Shown here one piece after another: positions 1-6,829 of a stretch of DNA of 25,608 bases. Positions within the stretch are counted from its first letter, which is position 1. Each line of letters starts with the position of its first letter. Source of the stretch: a virus; the IMG/VR virus record IMGVR_UViG_3300009079_000114, positions 1 to 25,608 of that record; one strand, written 5' to 3'. The notes below the pieces were generated by a model. The model searched no databases. It saw only the letters and a program-made list of their open reading frames with translations, and was not told where the DNA came from. Position numbers and translations under genes: made by a program.

Positions 1-542
1 TGTTTGCTTTGGACTTCTATACTCTAGAAGCTAACGCAATGGTATTCGTTGGTGGTGTTATTCAGGATCCATCGGTTCACTACACTGTCGATGCTGTAAA
101 TCAGCAGATTACCTTTATGGCGGCTATCCCAGTTGGAACACAAGCGGTTATAATCGCTCAGTCTACTAACTCGGTTGGTGTACTAGATCCTAAGTCTGTT
201 GGTCTTGAGACTCTTGCTGATAACATCAAGGTCTTTGAGCAAGGTAATGACATCGTTGCTGGAACTTCCGCAACTGTCGTATCTGCGTTCAACAAGTCAT
301 CATATCGTTCTGCTAAGTACATTGTTACAGTAGAGAGTGGTGGTGAGTTCGAGACTCGCGAGTGTTTGGTCGTACATGACGGCGTAGATGCTTCGATTGT
401 AGAGTACGGTATTGTCTTCACTGGATCATCTGTTTTAGGTGACACAGACGTACAAGTCAACGGTGCAAGTATTGAACTAACATACACTGCCGTATCGGCA
501 GGTGCTGTTGTTTCAGTATCAGCAACATATGTTGACGCCTAA
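1..542 (+). CDS. Virion structural / fibre-type protein, 5' end missing
   Basis: The reading frame is open across the left edge (codons TTT GCT at 3-8), so the TTG at 9 is probably internal and the true start lies outside the window. The visible part is about 180 residues. Near its start is a segment reading VFVGGVIQDP followed by YTVD and ITFMAAIPVGT, the pattern of short beta-domains that repeat in phage tail fibres and baseplate appendages ('...NGVLQDPGVDYTV... ITFTEAPPAG'). The C-terminal part (CLVVHDGVDASIVEYGIV, then a beta-rich tail) resembles a terminal domain I recall from marine myovirus structural proteins. No enzymatic motif is seen. It lies upstream of another fibre-like gene and gp13, where T4-like phages keep baseplate, fibre and whisker genes. 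The exact role is not identifiable. It is followed by a GC-rich hairpin at 562-584. Confidence 0.7.
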   Translation, partial: FALDFYTLEANAMVFVGGVIQDPSVHYTVDAVNQQITFMAAIPVGTQAVIIAQSTNSVGVLDPKSVGLETLADNIKVFEQGNDIVAGTSATVVSAFNKSSYRSAKYIVTVESGGEFETRECLVVHDGVDASIVEYGIVFTGSSVLGDTDVQVNGASIELTYTAVSAGAVVSVSATYVDA

Positions 543-561
543 TAACAACTTTACTATAGTC

Positions 562-584
562 GGGGGAGAGATCAGCTCTCCCCC
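562..584 (+). terminator. Perfect 9-bp GC-rich hairpin without a T tract
   Basis: GGGGGAGAG (562-570), a 5-nt loop, and CTCTCCCCC (576-584) form a perfect 9-bp stem 20 nt after the stop codon of the upstream structural gene. No run of T follows (TCAATCAAAATTCT), unlike the two UUCG terminators elsewhere in the window. It may be a weak terminator, an mRNA 3'-end stabiliser or a processing site. The structure is seen directly; its function is inferred. Confidence 0.55.
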
Positions 585-612
585 TCAATCAAAATTCTAA
601 AAGGTAAACAAA

Positions 613-2586
613 ATGTCTACAAATAAGAAATTTAGAATACAGAACGGAGCCGATATCCACGGTGGTGGACTTTCCATCGACGACGTTATTGTTATTGGTG
701 CTGACGGCAAAGTTGTCGCAGGTGCCATCCAAGATGCGGTAGCAAGTTTAACTGCTGCTGACATCGCAGACCTACAGTCACAAGTTACCGCGATTCTAGG
801 TACATCTCCAGAAACTCTGGATACACTACAAGAAATCGTAACTGCATTTGAGAATGCAGATACAAACCTAGTAGCAAGTGTTGCGTCTAACTCATCCGAC
901 ATTGCTACAATCAACACTACTCTAACGAACGGCGTTGCAACACCAACTGACATTGCTACATTAACTGCGTCAGTCACCGCTGAACAAACTCGTGCTACTG
1001 CAGCTGAAGCAGCAAACGCTGCGGCAATTGCTGCTGCAAACTCACGTACTTCTGGTATCAGCACATCTTCAGGTGCAGCCGATATTCAGATGACTGCTGA
1101 ACTTGACATGGATAGTAACAACATCAAGAACGCTAATGATGTTTATGCTGCTCGTGGATTCATTGACACAATTGAATCGAATGACCTAAAAGTTCAAACA
1201 GGAACTGTCGATTTCGAAGGTTCTATAGTAAACTTTGGTTCGTCACAGATCATTGGTAGTGGTTTCGGTACTGCTACTAAGGCAGAGGTCGATGCACACT
1301 TAAACATTCCTACTGCTAATGCTGGCGAATTCGTCAAGTGGACTGGTACAGACTACGAGTGGACTGATCTAGTAAGTGGCCGTTTGGCGACAGATCAACT
1401 TCAGATTGCATCTGGTGGTTCAATAACTGCTACTGGTCCTGGCGGAACATTTGACTTCCAAGACGGCATTGTCATGCTAAGTGGTTCGGATGTTAGAGTT
1501 GATACTCCGACAGACGTTGGACAAGCTGCTAACAAAGGGTATGTTGATGCTGAAACAACTCTAGTTGCTGGTGACGGTATCTCAGTTGATAACCTAACGC
1601 ACACAGTTTCTCTAGACGGTTCTGCAATCTCGCAAAACTTAGTACCGTCAGACGACAACCTGTATACACTAGGTTCTCCAGACAAGGTATGGAAAGATGT
1701 CTACATCGGTCCAGGATCTCTATACATCGGTGGTCAGAAGGTTATCGAAGATAACGCTGGTACGATTACTGTAAACGCAGATCCAGATCAGAACCTAACA
1801 GTTCAAACAACTGGTACTGGTGGATTGAATGTACAGTCAACTGGTTCAGGTGGTATCTCGATTGATGCTGCTTCTGAAGCAGTCCAAGTCAAGTCAGACA
1901 TGGTCGTATCTGTAGGTAAGACTATCACAACAGTTGGCGGTGCTGCAACTAAGTTCGGTGGTGACATCGACATGCAGACTAACACTGTAAGTGGTCTAGG
2001 TGCTCCATCTATGGACGCAGATGCCGCTACTAAACTGTATGTAGACGATCGTATCGCAGAAGGTACTGTCTCAGGTAGTAAGACTTTCTCTGACAACGTT
2101 ATTGTTTCTGGTAACCTAACGGTTTCAGGTACAACTACTACAGTTAACAGTGAAACTATCTCACTAGCAGACAACATCATTGACTTGAACTCTAACCTAA
2201 CTTCAGGTGCTCCAAGTGAAGATGCTGGTATTCGCATTATGCGCGGAGACTCATCTGCTGTTCAACTTCGTTGGAACGAGACTTCAGATCATTGGGAGAC
2301 TTACAACGGTTCTGCATGGACTAAGATTGCACTAAGCACATCTGATCTGGCAGAAGGTTCTAACCAGTACTTTACAGAAGAACGTGCTAAGTCATGTTTG
2401 ACTGGTGGTCTATGTATCACTTACTCATCTGTAACTGGTGAGATCAAGGTTGACGAATCAGAAGCTGAGTCTTCACTACGTGTTGCTGAGTCTGTTTCTT
2501 CAGATGACGCTGATAAACTAGATGGTCAGGAAGGTACTTATTACCGTATCAACGTTTATAACGTTGCTGGTACTCTAGTCAACTAA
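613..2586 (+). CDS. Long fibre-like virion protein at the wac/fibritin position
   Basis: This 657-residue protein starts at an ATG with AAAGG ten nucleotides upstream. It is rich in Ala, Thr, Ser, Asp and Gly and lacks enzyme motifs. Residues 40-150 look like a trimeric coiled-coil stalk with regularly spaced hydrophobics (AEQTRATAAEAANAAAIAA). The rest is beta-rich and carries fibre modules: two peptides of the type AANKGYVD/AATKLYVDD, a DNLYTLGSPDKVWKDVYIG motif, and SGNLTVSGTTTTVN followed by LADNIIDLNSN. These motifs are common in marine myovirus fibres and structural proteins. It sits directly upstream of gp13, the place of wac (fibritin) in T4, so a neck whisker, short tail fibre or baseplate appendage are all possible. 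It is bounded by a hairpin upstream and a UUCG terminator downstream, so it ends a transcription unit. The fibre class is clear; the specific role is not. Confidence 0.75.
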   Translation: MSTNKKFRIQNGADIHGGGLSIDDVIVIGADGKVVAGAIQDAVASLTAADIADLQSQVTAILGTSPETLDTLQEIVTAFENADTNLVASVASNSSDIATINTTLTNGVATPTDIATLTASVTAEQTRATAAEAANAAAIAAANSRTSGISTSSGAADIQMTAELDMDSNNIKNANDVYAARGFIDTIESNDLKVQTGTVDFEGSIVNFGSSQIIGSGFGTATKAEVDAHLNIPTANAGEFVKWTGTDYEWTDLVSGRLATDQLQIASGGSITATGPGGTFDFQDGIVMLSGSDVRVDTPTDVGQAANKGYVDAETTLVAGDGISVDNLTHTVSLDGSAISQNLVPSDDNLYTLGSPDKVWKDVYIGPGSLYIGGQKVIEDNAGTITVNADPDQNLTVQTTGTGGLNVQSTGSGGISIDAASEAVQVKSDMVVSVGKTITTVGGAATKFGGDIDMQTNTVSGLGAPSMDADAATKLYVDDRIAEGTVSGSKTFSDNVIVSGNLTVSGTTTTVNSETISLADNIIDLNSNLTSGAPSEDAGIRIMRGDSSAVQLRWNETSDHWETYNGSAWTKIALSTSDLAEGSNQYFTEERAKSCLTGGLCITYSSVTGEIKVDESEAESSLRVAESVSSDDADKLDGQEGTYYRINVYNVAGTLVN

Positions 2587-2598
2587 TCTTAGATTAGT
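2582..2598 (+). other. Small hairpin spanning the fibre gene stop codon
   Basis: ACTAATC (2582-2588), loop TTA, GATTAGT (2592-2598) form a perfect 7-bp stem that contains the TAA stop codon at 2584-2586. It lies 7 nt before the UUCG terminator stem at 2606. A similar small hairpin precedes the post-gp23 terminator at the same distance. Confidence 0.5.
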
Positions 2599-2605
2599 GA
2601 ATAAG

Positions 2606-2631
2606 AAAGGGGACTTCGGTCCCCTTTTTTT
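2606..2631 (+). terminator. Rho-independent terminator, UUCG tetraloop
   Basis: AAAGGGGAC (2606-2614), TTCG loop, GTCCCCTTT (2619-2627) form a 9-bp stem overlapping a tract of seven T (2625-2631). The C(UUCG)G tetraloop is unusually stable and typical of phage intrinsic terminators. It ends the fibre transcription unit just before the tandem late promoters of the gp13 unit. Confidence 0.93.
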
Positions 2632-2638
2632 ATATTTG

Positions 2639-2646
2639 TATAAATA
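2639..2646 (+). promoter_or_regulatory. T4-type late promoter, first of a tandem pair
   Basis: The octamer TATAAATA, preceded by G, matches the T4 late promoter -10 element recognised by RNA polymerase carrying gp55 and activated by the gp45 clamp with gp33. It follows the terminator by 7 nt and precedes the gp13 ATG by 37 nt. No -35 element is expected. The window encodes its own gp55 and gp45. Confidence 0.85.
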
Positions 2647-2650
2647 GACG

Positions 2651-2658
2651 TATAAATA
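2651..2658 (+). promoter_or_regulatory. T4-type late promoter, second of a tandem pair
   Basis: This is a second exact TATAAATA, again preceded by G, 12 bp downstream of the first and in direct repeat with it. It lies 25 nt before the gp13 ATG and should drive gp13-gp17 late expression. The doubling occurs only here among the late promoters of the window. Confidence 0.85.
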
Positions 2659-2683
2659 GAAATAATCTTTATTGGACACTAAC

Positions 2684-3454
2684 ATGTATTCTACTGACCG
2701 AGATGAATTGATAGATTATTGCTTGAGGGCGTTAGGTCACCCTGTCGTTGAAATAAACATTGACGAAGAGCAATTAGACGATCGTATAGATGAAGCGTTA
2801 CAGTGGTTTCGTGAACATCATCCAGACGGATCTCGCCGTTACTATCTCAAACATAAACTAACCGCACAAGATATTGAAAACAAGTATATTGACTTTGCTG
2901 ATGATTTAGACTTGTCTGCAGTTGTGAGAATGTTACCTATGTCTTGGACTGCAACTCAGTCGGGTTGGTTTAGTGACGCATGGCAACTAGTCAAGTTTAC
3001 TGTCACCGACTTTACAAGTGGTGGTGGTTATATGGCAGACCTTGCGCACTACGAATCTATGCAACAACATCTGTCATTACTTGATATGAAACTAGTGGGC
3101 ACACCACAGATTACATTCGACAGACAATACAACCGTGTCAATCTACACATCTCAAAACACAACATGAAAGAAAACGATTATGTCGTTTTTGAGGTTTATG
3201 GTATTCGAAATCCAGACGACTCAGTAAATGAATATAACTCGCTCTGGAATCACAAGTTTGTGAAAGAATACTCAACTGCACTTATCAAAAGGCAGTGGGG
3301 ACTCAATCTTATTAAGTTTGACGGTATGGTACTGCCAGGCGGCACCACAGTCAACGCACGACAAATATATGAAGATGCGTTACAAGACATTGAACGTATT
3401 ATGACTAAATTTAGAGAAGAAGAGGACGAAGGTCCAATTTTCTTCATGGGGTAA
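2684..3454 (+). CDS. gp13: Neck protein gp13 (head completion)
   Basis: T4 gp13 and gp14 form the neck collar that closes the portal after packaging and receives the tail. This protein is 257 residues from the ATG at 2684. The N-terminal signature (RDELIDYCLRALGHPVVEIN, then a DDRIDEALQWFREHH segment) is characteristic of the gp13 family in marine T4-like phages. An in-frame TTG at 2672 would add four residues; I chose the ATG because it gives the usual family N-terminus and leaves room for a leader after the late promoter. The next gene, gp14, starts 3 nt after the stop. Identification rests on recalled family sequence plus the order gp13-gp14-gp15-gp16-gp17. Confidence 0.92.
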   Translation: MYSTDRDELIDYCLRALGHPVVEINIDEEQLDDRIDEALQWFREHHPDGSRRYYLKHKLTAQDIENKYIDFADDLDLSAVVRMLPMSWTATQSGWFSDAWQLVKFTVTDFTSGGGYMADLAHYESMQQHLSLLDMKLVGTPQITFDRQYNRVNLHISKHNMKENDYVVFEVYGIRNPDDSVNEYNSLWNHKFVKEYSTALIKRQWGLNLIKFDGMVLPGGTTVNARQIYEDALQDIERIMTKFREEEDEGPIFFMG

Positions 3455-3457
3455 GTT

Positions 3458-4342
3458 ATGGCTACTAACCCATATTTTTCACAGAAGTATCGCCCAGAAC
3501 AAGACCTGTATGAAGATCTGATCATTGAGTCAATCAAGATGTATGGTCAGGACATTTACTATCTGCCTCGCGAGATTGTAGAGTCAGAAGATATCTTTCT
3601 TGACAGCATCCAGTCTCAGTTCTCTGACGCCTACAAAGTAGAGGTGTACATCGAGAACACAGAAGGTTTCGAAGGCGAGGGGGATCTTTTCACTAAGTTC
3701 GGTATCGAATTACGAGATCAGGCAACGTTTGTTATCGCACGTCGTAGATGGAAACACTTGATCGGCGACAGACTTGATGCTGCGCAGTTTCGTCCACGTG
3801 AAGGCGACGTTATATACTTGCCGTTATCCGAATCATTATTCCAAGTTATGAAAGTAGAGACCGAGTCTCCTTTCTATCAGCTATCTCAACTACCTCTGTT
3901 TCGTATGCAATGCGAGTTGTTCGAGTTTTCAGACGAAGACTTCGATACTGGTATCCCTGGAATTGACAACGTTGAAGTTGAGGGTGCGTTCCAATACGAA
4001 CTCAAGATGCCAGACGAAGGCATGGGTCGTGAAATCCACTACCTTGTCGGAGAAAATGTTTATCAAGAGTTTGATGACTTCCGACTTGAGGGAGAAGTCA
4101 CTTCTTGGAATCACGACACACGTATTCTCAAGATTGCACACACAGGCGGTACAGATGGTAAGTATCACGAGTGGGCGACAAACACACCTGTTATTGGCGA
4201 GAACGCATCATTGACACCTATCTCTGAAGAAGAGGGAATCAACGAGATCGATCGTCTGTCACAGAAACCAATATTTGATGATTTCGCAAATGACTTTGTG
4301 GACTTCAGTGAGTCAAATCCGTTTGGAGATCTAATACCATGA
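3458..4342 (+). CDS. gp14: Neck protein gp14
   Basis: This 294-residue partner of gp13 in the neck collar is similar in length to T4 gp14 (256 aa). The start (NPYFSQKYRPEQDLYEDLI, then IKMYGQDIYYLPR) is the conserved N-terminal region of the gp14 family, which in marine phages runs 'E..LIIE.IKIYG.DVYYLPR'. A central region (FGIELRDQATFVIARRRW) is also family-typical. It ends with an ATGA overlap with gp15 (4339-4342), so the two are probably translationally coupled. Confidence 0.93.
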   Translation: MATNPYFSQKYRPEQDLYEDLIIESIKMYGQDIYYLPREIVESEDIFLDSIQSQFSDAYKVEVYIENTEGFEGEGDLFTKFGIELRDQATFVIARRRWKHLIGDRLDAAQFRPREGDVIYLPLSESLFQVMKVETESPFYQLSQLPLFRMQCELFEFSDEDFDTGIPGIDNVEVEGAFQYELKMPDEGMGREIHYLVGENVYQEFDDFRLEGEVTSWNHDTRILKIAHTGGTDGKYHEWATNTPVIGENASLTPISEEEGINEIDRLSQKPIFDDFANDFVDFSESNPFGDLIP

Positions 4343-6429
4343 TGGGCGGACACTTCTATCACAAACGAGTACGAACGTGCGTTGCGCTGTTTGGTTCTAT
4401 GTTTGATAACATCAATATACTAAGAACTGCGTCAAACGGCAAAGTATTGTCTCAAGTAAAGGTGCCGCTGTCATATGCACCCGCCAGATCGTTCATAGAG
4501 CGTCTAGAGGAGATGTCAAGCGGAGAAGAGACAGAACGTAGGGTCGCACTCAAACTCCCTAGGATGTCGTTTGAGATCGTCTCAATCGTATATGATCCAT
4601 CTCGACAACTCCCTAAGATCAATAGTTATGTTACTTCTAATAATAACTCTCAATTTCGTAGATATGTCGGCGTACCTTACACGATTAGTTTTGAACTTCA
4701 CATTTATGCGAAGTCACAAGACGACGCGCTACAAGTCGTAGAACAAGTCGTACCATACTTTGCGCCTCAATATACGTTGACAGTCAAACCATTTACAGAC
4801 GAACCTGATATCAAAGAGGACGTTCCTGTATCACTTGTTGGCGTCAATTTATCAGACGATTTTGAAGGTGCGATCGAACAGAGACGAACTATTATATACA
4901 CTCTATCGTTTGATATGAAGATGAACTTCTACGGTCCTACAGAGTCTGGTCCAGTTATTCGCGAAGTTAATACCAACCTGAATGTCATCGATGGCGATGT
5001 TGATCTATTAGGGTCTTTAATAACTACAACCCCAGACCCTATTGACGTGAGTCCGGATGATGATTACGGTTTCGAAACTACAATAACAGTCTTTGAACCC
5101 GAACCGCCACCAGAACCTGAACCAGAACCTGAACCAGAACCTGAGCCGGAACCTGAACCAGAACCTGAGCCGGAACCTGAGCCAGAACCAGAACCGACAT
5201 ACGATTATATCATCACTGGCGTAACAGACGATCCGACATCTATTGATTGGAGAACGCATTACGCACCGCCAGGATATGTTTGGACTCCAGACGTAGGTTT
5301 CACTACAGATGAACCATTGATGCACACTGACTGGATGTTCTTCGATGAGAATTCTCAGACATCTACTTTGGGTAGTGCGAATATCACCAATTTAGATATG
5401 TCCGAAGTCGTAACCGCAAGAGAGATGCTCAGAGGGTCAGACTTTGCATCTAACACGAGTGATATTACTGGGTGGGATGTTTCTAAAAATAGAGACTTCA
5501 CATCTATGTTCCGTGAAGCAGTATTCAATCAGGACATTAGTGGATGGACTATTTGTGCAGATAAAACTACACCTATCACTGACGTAGTTGCATCTTACTG
5601 GACGGACTCTGGTGTCACAATCAATCAAAACAGTTACTCAGACTTTGATTACGTGCATGATTGGGACGTTTACGCTCCGACAGGTGGTTACCCACTGAGC
5701 AGTGCTGGTGTCCACGGTGTAATTTTACAGACAATGTTTTATGCCAATGACTTCTTCAACCAACCTATTGGTAGTTGGGACACCTCAGCTGTATTCAGAT
5801 TTGATGGAACCTTCACCGAATCTTCATTCGATCAAGATCTAAGCGGATGGGACACTTCTCACGGAAGAACAATGGCAGATATGTTTGATGCATCTGATTT
5901 TACGGGTCAAGGTGTCGGTAGTTGGGATGTGTCTAATGTGATTAGTTTTTACGACACATTCAAAAATACTTATTTCAATGCCACAGTAACAAATTCAGAT
6001 ATTTCTAGTTGGAACACAGGAAGTGCTGTCAATATGTCAGGAATGTTTTCTGTTGCTGGTTCTGTATGGACTGGTGTTCCAGCTCCTTTCGGTGCAGATA
6101 TCGGTGGATGGGATGTTTCTAATGTCAAAGACATGTCAGAGATGTTTGAAGAGAATGAAGACTTTGACATCAACATCGGTGCGTGGGACGTATCTAACGT
6201 GGACACTATGAACGAAATGTTCCAAGACTGTCCTTCGTTCAGTAATGACGGAAGCGCAGACATCGCCAACTGGGACACATCTAGTGTAACAGATATGGGG
6301 GAGATGTTCGAGAACGCAACATCATTCAACCAAGATTTGAGTGGATGGGACGTGTCTAGTGTGACTTCATATGATCAGTTTGATAACGGTGCGTCGAGTT
6401 GGACGTTACCGAAACCCAACTTTATTTAA
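4339..6429 (+). CDS. gp15: Tail sheath stabiliser/terminator gp15 fused to DUF285 (BspA-like) repeats
   Basis: T4 gp15 is a 272-aa ring protein that caps the tail tube and sheath and joins the tail to the neck. Residues 1 to about 252 match that family: an FYHKRVRTCVALFG start, a VPLSYAPARSF segment, RMSFEIVSIVYDPSRQLPK, and FFAP-like PYFAPQYTLTVKP. Residues 253-286 are a pure Glu-Pro linker (5095-5196). Residues 290-690 hold about ten repeats built around GWDVS/SWDTS followed by a [DN]M..MF-type motif and FN.DLSGWDVS, the hallmark of DUF285, BspA-like surface repeats. The reading frame is continuous, so this is a true fusion. By inference the repeat region is displayed at the head-tail junction as an adhesin-like decoration. 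ATG codons at 4339 and 4342 are both possible starts. The fusion is directly visible; the role of the extension is not known. Confidence 0.93.
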   Translation: MMGGHFYHKRVRTCVALFGSMFDNINILRTASNGKVLSQVKVPLSYAPARSFIERLEEMSSGEETERRVALKLPRMSFEIVSIVYDPSRQLPKINSYVTSNNNSQFRRYVGVPYTISFELHIYAKSQDDALQVVEQVVPYFAPQYTLTVKPFTDEPDIKEDVPVSLVGVNLSDDFEGAIEQRRTIIYTLSFDMKMNFYGPTESGPVIREVNTNLNVIDGDVDLLGSLITTTPDPIDVSPDDDYGFETTITVFEPEPPPEPEPEPEPEPEPEPEPEPEPEPEPEPEPTYDYIITGVTDDPTSIDWRTHYAPPGYVWTPDVGFTTDEPLMHTDWMFFDENSQTSTLGSANITNLDMSEVVTAREMLRGSDFASNTSDITGWDVSKNRDFTSMFREAVFNQDISGWTICADKTTPITDVVASYWTDSGVTINQNSYSDFDYVHDWDVYAPTGGYPLSSAGVHGVILQTMFYANDFFNQPIGSWDTSAVFRFDGTFTESSFDQDLSGWDTSHGRTMADMFDASDFTGQGVGSWDVSNVISFYDTFKNTYFNATVTNSDISSWNTGSAVNMSGMFSVAGSVWTGVPAPFGADIGGWDVSNVKDMSEMFEENEDFDINIGAWDVSNVDTMNEMFQDCPSFSNDGSADIANWDTSSVTDMGEMFENATSFNQDLSGWDVSSVTSYDQFDNGASSWTLPKPNFI
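5095..5196 (+). repeat. Glu-Pro linker repeat (34 codons) inside gp15
   Basis: The gp15 gene here consists of alternating GAA/GAG and CCA/CCT/CCG/CCC codons. The protein reads EPEPPP followed by fourteen EP dipeptides. At the DNA level it is an imperfect 6-nt and 12-nt tandem array that varies only at third codon positions. Such (EP)n tracts are rigid, extended spacers, consistent with holding the C-terminal repeat domain away from the tail. Confidence 0.95.
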
Positions 6430-6445
6430 GACATAGATATACATT

Positions 6446-6829
6446 ATGAGAGATAATCGTAAGCCGCCTGGTCTTTTAAACGATGACCAGAAGAAAAACT
6501 TCGTGCACGAGCAGGACTATGAGTACTCTCGTGACACTTACTATGACCTAATTGAGAAAGGTCGTGAGTCACTAGAACTCATGATTGAAGTCGCACGGGA
6601 GAGTGAACACCCTCGTGCGTTTGAGGTTCTATCTGGTATGATTAAAGGTATTGCCGATGTCAACGATAAGTTGATGGATCTCAACAAGAAACAAAAAGAA
6701 CTTACGAAAGAAGACAAACCTGCCGAAGCAAAAACTACTAATAATAATCTATTTGTCGGGTCTACTACAGAATTGCAGCGTATGCTGTTGGGTGATGAGA
6801 AAGTTATAGACCAAGACGAAGATGAGTAG
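6446..6829 (+). CDS. gp16: Terminase small subunit gp16
   Basis: The small terminase recognises phage DNA and regulates the gp17 motor. This protein is 127 residues (T4 gp16 is 164). The core reads YDLIEKGRESLELMIEVARE followed by SEHPRAFEVLSGMIKGIADVNDKLMDL, a conserved two-helix hairpin typical of T4-like gp16, which assembles by coiled-coil packing. The C-terminus is charged and ends in DQDEDE. It lies 16 nt after gp15 and overlaps gp17 by 8 nt, so it is translationally coupled to the large subunit. Confidence 0.9.
   Translation: MRDNRKPPGLLNDDQKKNFVHEQDYEYSRDTYYDLIEKGRESLELMIEVARESEHPRAFEVLSGMIKGIADVNDKLMDLNKKQKELTKEDKPAEAKTTNNNLFVGSTTELQRMLLGDEKVIDQDEDE

Noticed and set aside
597-1064. 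Long minus-strand open frame opposite the fibre gene, and similar ones elsewhere
   Set aside because: Low-complexity sequence in strongly coding regions, no ribosome binding site, and opposite to every real gene in the window.
2672-2683. TTG start four codons upstream of the gp13 ATG
   Set aside because: It is too close to the second late promoter to leave a usable leader, and the ATG matches the family N-terminus better.
5095-5196. CRISPR-like or other direct repeat array
   Set aside because: The short periodic units are EP codons in frame within gp15, without spacers.
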